Below the pieces are notes generated by a model, which saw nothing but the letters and a program-made list of their open reading frames with translations, was not told the DNA's origin and searched no databases. This document shows positions 60,234-64,000 of a stretch of DNA of 64,000 nt, one piece after another; within the stretch, counting starts at the first letter, position 1, and the number at the start of each line of letters is the position of its first letter. Source of the DNA: Mycolicibacterium baixiangningiae. GTDB taxonomy: Bacteria; Actinomycetota; Actinomycetes; Mycobacteriales; Mycobacteriaceae. Location: positions 5,952,001 through 6,016,000 of the forward strand of contig NZ_CP066218.1 of the NCBI RefSeq assembly GCF_016313185.1, read 5' to 3'. Position numbers and translations under genes: made by a program.

Positions 60234-61232
60234 ATGACCCGCACCTTCCGCTCCCGCCTGGCAGCGATGTTGATGACCACAGTCGCCGCGGCGGGCCTCA
60301 CCGCCTGCGGCAGCGAGTCCGAGGAACCGGCAGCCGACGGCACCACGCCGGTCAATCTGATCATGGAATGGCCCGTCGCCGACGCCTTCTGGACACCTTT
60401 TGTAGTCGCAAAGGACAAGGGCTACTACTCCCAAGCCGGGATGGACGTGACGATAACCCCACCACCCACCGTCGCGGACACGATGAAGTTCCTCGGGACG
60501 GCCGAAGCAGACATGGCGTTCACCACCACCCTTGATGTGCTGTTCGCCAAGGACCAGGACGCACCCGTGATCGCCACCGGCGCCTACGGGGACCAGAACA
60601 ACTGGGGCTTGATCGCGCGCGAACCGTTCGAACTCGCCGATATCAAGGGCAAGACCATCGGCATCTACAACGACGCCTGGTCCAAGGCGCAGCTGACCAT
60701 GATGCTGAACTCGGTGGGCCTGGCGCTTCCCGACGTCCAGCTGGTCACCGCCGCCGACAACACGGTGCCGCTGCTGCTGGAGAACCGTGTCGACATCATC
60801 ACCGGCGTCACCAACGCCGAGTCGGCCGATGTGCGTGTCAATGGCGGTTTCGATCCGTTCTTCATGGCTGCCAGCGATCACGGCGCACCCAACGCGCCCA
60901 TCTTCGTCGTTGCCGGCAACACCGAATGGCTGGAGCAAAACACCGACACCGCAAAAGCTTTCATGTTGGCCACCAAGCGCGGCCTTGACGATGCGCTGAA
61001 CGACCCGGAGGGGGCCATGGCGATCTTCGACAAGACCTACCCGGGCTCGGACATGGGCTTCATCGTCGACTCCTGGAACGCGACTGCCGAGATCCTCAAA
61101 GCGCAGGTGCCCCCGTTCGAACAGAGCGACGAACAATGGAGCGGTCTGCTGGATGCCGCCGTGGCGCAGGACCTGGTGAAGTCCGTGGACGAGCCCAGCG
61201 CCTACTGGACCAACGACTACCTGCCCGAATAG
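60234..61232 (+). CDS. ABC transporter substrate-binding lipoprotein, NMT1/THI5-like
   Basis: A 332-residue exported lipoprotein: signal peptide and lipobox LTAC at residues 22-25. NLIMEWPVADAFWTPFVVAKDKGYY is the NMT1/THI5 opening, then FLGTAEADMAFTTTLDVLFAKDQ and GKTIGIYNDAWSKAQL. Family members bind thiamine pyrimidine precursors, riboflavin, nitrate or sulfonates. The Trp- and Asp-rich pocket suggests a pyrimidine or other heterocycle, but this is weak. GAGGAG precedes the ATG. First gene of the LacI-controlled operon. Confidence 0.85.
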   Translation: MTRTFRSRLAAMLMTTVAAAGLTACGSESEEPAADGTTPVNLIMEWPVADAFWTPFVVAKDKGYYSQAGMDVTITPPPTVADTMKFLGTAEADMAFTTTLDVLFAKDQDAPVIATGAYGDQNNWGLIAREPFELADIKGKTIGIYNDAWSKAQLTMMLNSVGLALPDVQLVTAADNTVPLLLENRVDIITGVTNAESADVRVNGGFDPFFMAASDHGAPNAPIFVVAGNTEWLEQNTDTAKAFMLATKRGLDDALNDPEGAMAIFDKTYPGSDMGFIVDSWNATAEILKAQVPPFEQSDEQWSGLLDAAVAQDLVKSVDEPSAYWTNDYLPE

Positions 61233-61243
61233 AGGCCTGCGTG

Positions 61244-61936
61244 ATGTCTTTCCCCGACGACTCGTTGGTGACCCCGGACACCGTCAGCGTGGCACCACCC
61301 GACGGGCTGGTGAAAGCCCAACTCCTGGCTCGTGACGTCGCTGAACTGGCGGCCGACGCGCTATGGGCGGGCATGACCGAACGCGAGCTGGCCAGGTGGG
61401 CAGAAGAGACGCTGCGGGCCCGCGGATCCACCGGATTGTGGACCATCGTGAACGTGGGTTTCGGCTCGGGCAGCCTCGACTGCTTCCCCACGGCGGCGCC
61501 GACGGGAAGGATGCTGTGGAACATCGACGCCGGCTTCATCGACGTCCACCCCGTGGTCGACGGTTGGTGGGGGGACTGCACCCGCACTTTCGTCATCGGC
61601 GACCAGCCCGACTACCTCGAGGCCAAGAACGAGATCCAGCGGATCCACGACACCGTACTCAGCGCGGCCTACCCGGGGATGCGGGCCAACGCACTGTGGT
61701 CGGTGTTCCATGACTGCATTGCCGGCACCGCGTGGAACCACCTGGACCGCCTCGGCAACATCGGCCACTCTATCGGCCAAAATGTCTCGTACACGCAGGG
61801 TTACATCGACCGCCACAACACGACAAAGATGTGGGGAGGCTGGGCGGTCGAACCCTACATCGGGAACCACCTCTACGGCGTGAAGGTCGAGGACGTCATC
61901 TGGTTCGGACCGGAGGGTTGCACCGTCATCCGGTGA
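61244..61936 (+). CDS. M24 (pita-bread fold) metallopeptidase-like protein
   Basis: A 230-residue single-domain protein with the methionine-aminopeptidase/creatinase fold. Metal ligands: Asp in WNIDAGFIDVHP, Asp in WWGDCTRTFVIG, His in IGHSIGQ, Glu in AVEPYIGNHLYGVKVEDV. It is shorter than prolidase or creatinase because the N-terminal domain is missing. Inside an uptake operon it may hydrolyse the imported compound (peptide-like or amidino substrate). Start ATG at 61244, 11 nt after the binding-protein stop. Confidence 0.78.
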   Translation: MSFPDDSLVTPDTVSVAPPDGLVKAQLLARDVAELAADALWAGMTERELARWAEETLRARGSTGLWTIVNVGFGSGSLDCFPTAAPTGRMLWNIDAGFIDVHPVVDGWWGDCTRTFVIGDQPDYLEAKNEIQRIHDTVLSAAYPGMRANALWSVFHDCIAGTAWNHLDRLGNIGHSIGQNVSYTQGYIDRHNTTKMWGGWAVEPYIGNHLYGVKVEDVIWFGPEGCTVIR

Positions 61937-61982
61937 CCCCGTCGCACTTCGACACCCCACCACCAACGAAAGGAGTCGGCAC

Positions 61983-62738
61983 ATGGCCCGAACGCTCATC
62001 GCCGGCGAGTCCTGGACCACGACGTCGATCCACACCAAGGGGTTCGACTCATTCACGACCGTAGCCTACGAGGAAGGGGTCAAGGATTTCGCGGCGGCGC
62101 TGGAGTCCGCCGGCCATGACGTGACGTTCATGCCCAATCACGTTGCCGCCGCGCATTTTCCCTCGGCCAGCGACGAGTTGGACGGCTACGACGTAGTCGT
62201 CTTGTCCGATATCGGCTCCAACACCCTGCTGATGCCCAACGACGTGTTTCTGCGGGGTAAGCCGCACCCCAACCGGTTGCTGGTGCTGCGGGACTGGGTG
62301 CGCGCCGGCGGGGCGTTGATGATGGTGGGCGGTTACCTCAGCTTCCAGGGTATCGAGGCCAAGGCGAACTACAGGAATTCGGCTCTGGCAGAAGCGCTTC
62401 CGGTGCTCATGGAAGACGGCGACGACCGCGAGGAGTGCCCCGAGGGCGCCGTTCCGCGGCTGTTCGGGCCGGAGCATCCCTGCACCGCAGGATTGCCCGA
62501 CACCTGGCCCGCTCTCCTGGGCTTCCAGCGACTGTCAGCGCGATCGGCGTCGCAGGTGCTGGCCCAGGTCAACGGCCATCCCCTGCTGACCGTCGGCAGG
62601 TACGGCAGGGGCCGCAGCGTGGCCTTCGCCAGTGACATCGGCCCACACTGGGCGCCAACGGAATTCACCCAGTGGGACGGCTTCGCCAGGTTGTGGTCAC
62701 AGACGGTGTCCTGGCTCGCGGCCAAGGACACCCCGTGA
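61983..62738 (+). CDS. Glutamine-amidotransferase-like protein (PF07090/STM3548 type)
   Basis: A 251-residue ThuA-like/class I GATase-fold protein: GFDSFTTVAYEEGVKDFAAALESAGHDVTFMPNH, LDGYDVVVLSDIGSNTLLMP, DWVRAGGALMMVGGYLSFQGIEAKANY, and TVGRYGRGRSVAFASDIGPHWAP. No nucleophilic Cys is seen at the elbow, so it is not a true amidotransferase; the reaction is unknown. Its place between the M24 protein and the ATPase suggests processing of the imported compound. Confidence 0.72.
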   Translation: MARTLIAGESWTTTSIHTKGFDSFTTVAYEEGVKDFAAALESAGHDVTFMPNHVAAAHFPSASDELDGYDVVVLSDIGSNTLLMPNDVFLRGKPHPNRLLVLRDWVRAGGALMMVGGYLSFQGIEAKANYRNSALAEALPVLMEDGDDREECPEGAVPRLFGPEHPCTAGLPDTWPALLGFQRLSARSASQVLAQVNGHPLLTVGRYGRGRSVAFASDIGPHWAPTEFTQWDGFARLWSQTVSWLAAKDTP

Positions 62739-63490
62739 GCCTGCGGCTGGCCGGCGTCTCACACTCGTTCGACGGTGTGGAGGCACTGGCGCCAGTGGAT
62801 CTCACCGTCGAGGCCGGAGAGTTCGTCTGCATCGTCGGGCCGTCCGGGTGTGGTAAGTCGACCATCTTCAACATCGTCTCCGGCCTCCTGACCCCCACAG
62901 CCGGCTCGGTCAGCCTCGACGGCAAGGACATCAAGGCGAAGACCGGACACGTCGGCTACATGCTGCAGAAGGATCTACTGCTGCCCTGGCGGACGGTGCT
63001 CGACAACATCGTGCTGGGCGCAGACGTGCGCGGCCGAGCGTCCCGCGACGACCTGAGCTCGGCCGCCCAGATGGCGCAGCGCTACGGCCTGGGCGGCTAT
63101 CTCGACCACTACCCGCACGCGCTGTCGGGGGGTATGCGGCAGCGCGTGGCAGTGATGCGCACCCTGGCCCTCCACCACCCGGTAATGCTGCTCGACGAAC
63201 CGTTCGGCGCCCTGGACAGCCACACTCGGATGATGATGCAGCAGTGGCTGCTCGAGGTCTGGCGCGAGCAGCGCAAGACGATCATGTTCGTCACGCACGA
63301 CGTCGACGAGGCACTGTTCCTCGGCGATCGGGTGGTGGTGATGACACCTCGGCCCGGACGGGTGGCGGCCGTCATTCCGGTGGACCTGCCGCGTCCCCGG
63401 GATATCCACCTGAGCACAGACCCGCGCTACGTCGAGCTGAAATCGACCGTTCTAGACCTGATCTACGGCCGCCCGTCGGAGGTAGCGTGA
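62735..63490 (+). CDS. ABC transporter ATP-binding protein (SsuB/TauB/ThiZ type)
   Basis: A 251-residue ATPase: Walker A GPSGCGKST near residue 34, Q-loop YMLQKDLLLPWRTVLDNI, signature LSGGMRQRV, Walker B VMLLDEPFGALD, and H-loop FVTHDVDEAL. This is the nitrate/sulfonate/pyrimidine uptake subclass. The GTG at 62735 overlaps the previous stop as GTGA. Confidence 0.92.
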   Translation: MSLRLAGVSHSFDGVEALAPVDLTVEAGEFVCIVGPSGCGKSTIFNIVSGLLTPTAGSVSLDGKDIKAKTGHVGYMLQKDLLLPWRTVLDNIVLGADVRGRASRDDLSSAAQMAQRYGLGGYLDHYPHALSGGMRQRVAVMRTLALHHPVMLLDEPFGALDSHTRMMMQQWLLEVWREQRKTIMFVTHDVDEALFLGDRVVVMTPRPGRVAAVIPVDLPRPRDIHLSTDPRYVELKSTVLDLIYGRPSEVA

Positions 63491-64000
63491 TGCCGGTGCT
63501 GAACGCGGGCCTGCCCCAGCGCCTCAAAACGCTCGCCCTGCCGGTCCTGGGACTGGCGCTCCTCGTGGTGATCTGGGATCTCGCGGTCCGGTTGTTCGAC
63601 ATCGCGCCGTACGTCCTGCCCAGCCCCCAGCGCACGTTGGAGGCACTGCGTGACGACTGGGACAAGCTGGGGCCCGGCACCATCATCACCAGCAAGGAGT
63701 TCATCCTCGGCTTCCTGATCGGTGCCGCCGCGGGCTTCCTGTTCGCCCTGGTGATGTCGTGGTCGAACACCATCCAGCGCTTCCTCTACCCCATCCTGAT
63801 CACCTCGCAGGCGGTGCCGATCATCGCCGTCGCACCCGCCCTGGTGATCTGGATGGGATTCGGCCTGGCCCCCAAGCTCACGATCGTCGCGCTCATCGTG
63901 TTCTTCCCGGTCGTCGTCAACGTGCTCGGCGGCCTGGCCTCCGTCGACAAGGACCTCATTGCCCTCGTTCGCGCCATGGGCGGAACACCGTGGCGCATCT
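63490..64000 (+). CDS. ABC transporter permease (partial, runs off right edge)
   Basis: The first 170 residues of a BPD_transp_1 permease: LKTLALPVLGLALLVVIWDLAVRLF, YVLPSPQRTLEALRDDW, then helices and QAVPIIAVAPALVIWMGFGLAPK, typical of the SsuC/ThiX group. The EAA loop (RAMGGTPW) is just reached. The ATG at 63490 overlaps the ATPase stop (TGATG). The rest is outside the window. Confidence 0.9.
   Translation, partial: MPVLNAGLPQRLKTLALPVLGLALLVVIWDLAVRLFDIAPYVLPSPQRTLEALRDDWDKLGPGTIITSKEFILGFLIGAAAGFLFALVMSWSNTIQRFLYPILITSQAVPIIAVAPALVIWMGFGLAPKLTIVALIVFFPVVVNVLGGLASVDKDLIALVRAMGGTPWRI

Noticed and set aside
1..64000. CRISPR arrays, tRNA or rRNA genes, insertion sequences
   Set aside because: No regularly spaced repeats, no T-loop-like GGTTCGAATCC stretches in a cloverleaf context, and no transposase frames were seen.

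Overview
The window is high-GC actinobacterial DNA and looks like a rapidly growing mycobacterium (Mycolicibacterium-like). Three things point that way. There is an extra type II topoisomerase pair resembling the TopoN/TopoM enzyme described in Mycobacterium smegmatis. There are F420-type LLM and FDOR proteins. There are many TetR, ECF sigma and SDR genes, with GTG/TTG starts and 4-nt start/stop overlaps. It is an accessory, catabolic and regulator-rich chromosomal region. I saw no rRNA, tRNA, CRISPR array or insertion sequence.

Region by region. 1-2.5 kb: a decayed GMC oxidoreductase end, two ECF sigma factors (the second overlapping a possible 42-residue membrane peptide) and a quinone-reductase remnant. 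2.5-5.4 kb (+): an acyl-CoA ligase and an MHS-type transporter. 5.4-14.7 kb (-): a tightly coupled nine-gene quinate/shikimate-protocatechuate operon, qsuD, transporter, pcaH, pcaG, pcaB, pcaL, pcaI, pcaJ, qsuB, with a TetR gene upstream. It takes quinate or shikimate through dehydroshikimate and protocatechuate to beta-ketoadipyl-CoA; the last step (PcaF thiolase) is not here. 15.5-20.7 kb: an operon of a PEP-utiliser/rifampin-phosphotransferase-like enzyme, an LLM oxidoreductase and an uncharacterised protein, divergent from a TetR gene. 20.7-24.7 kb: TetR/SDR pair, PLP-dependent dehydratase, SnoaL-like lipoprotein, and an SDR whose catalytic Tyr is Phe.

24.8-31.6 kb is a self-contained cobalt nitrile hydratase island: CbtA/CbtB cobalt uptake, accessory protein, a beta subunit encoded as two separate genes, an alpha subunit with the cobalt-type VCTLCSC motif, a tandem nitrilase with one dead-looking domain, and a MarR plus AmiC-like regulator pair as in rhodococcal nitrile hydratase clusters. 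31.7-33.6 kb is a patch of truncated genes. 33.9-38.0 kb carries the TopoN/TopoM-like topoisomerase. 38.0-46.5 kb: two paralogous LysR genes flanking a tautomerase/alcohol dehydrogenase operon, a flavin monooxygenase-like acyl-CoA dehydrogenase with a XRE-cupin regulator, and an AraC regulator. 45.8-53 kb mixes small detoxification genes (alpha/beta hydrolase, EthD, SDR, PfpI, ABM monooxygenase, NAD-binding protein, methyltransferase) with several decayed duplicates.

52.7-58.6 kb holds three regulator/partner units: ROK with a DHA1 efflux pump, MarR with azoreductase (perfect 11-bp inverted-repeat operator), and TetR with a GPH transporter. 59.0-64.0 kb is a LacI-controlled ABC uptake operon (NMT1-like binding protein, M24 peptidase-fold protein, glutamine-amidotransferase-like protein, ATPase, permease) with two LacI-type palindromes; it runs off the right edge.

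Functions are read from motifs and remembered family features. No database search was run.
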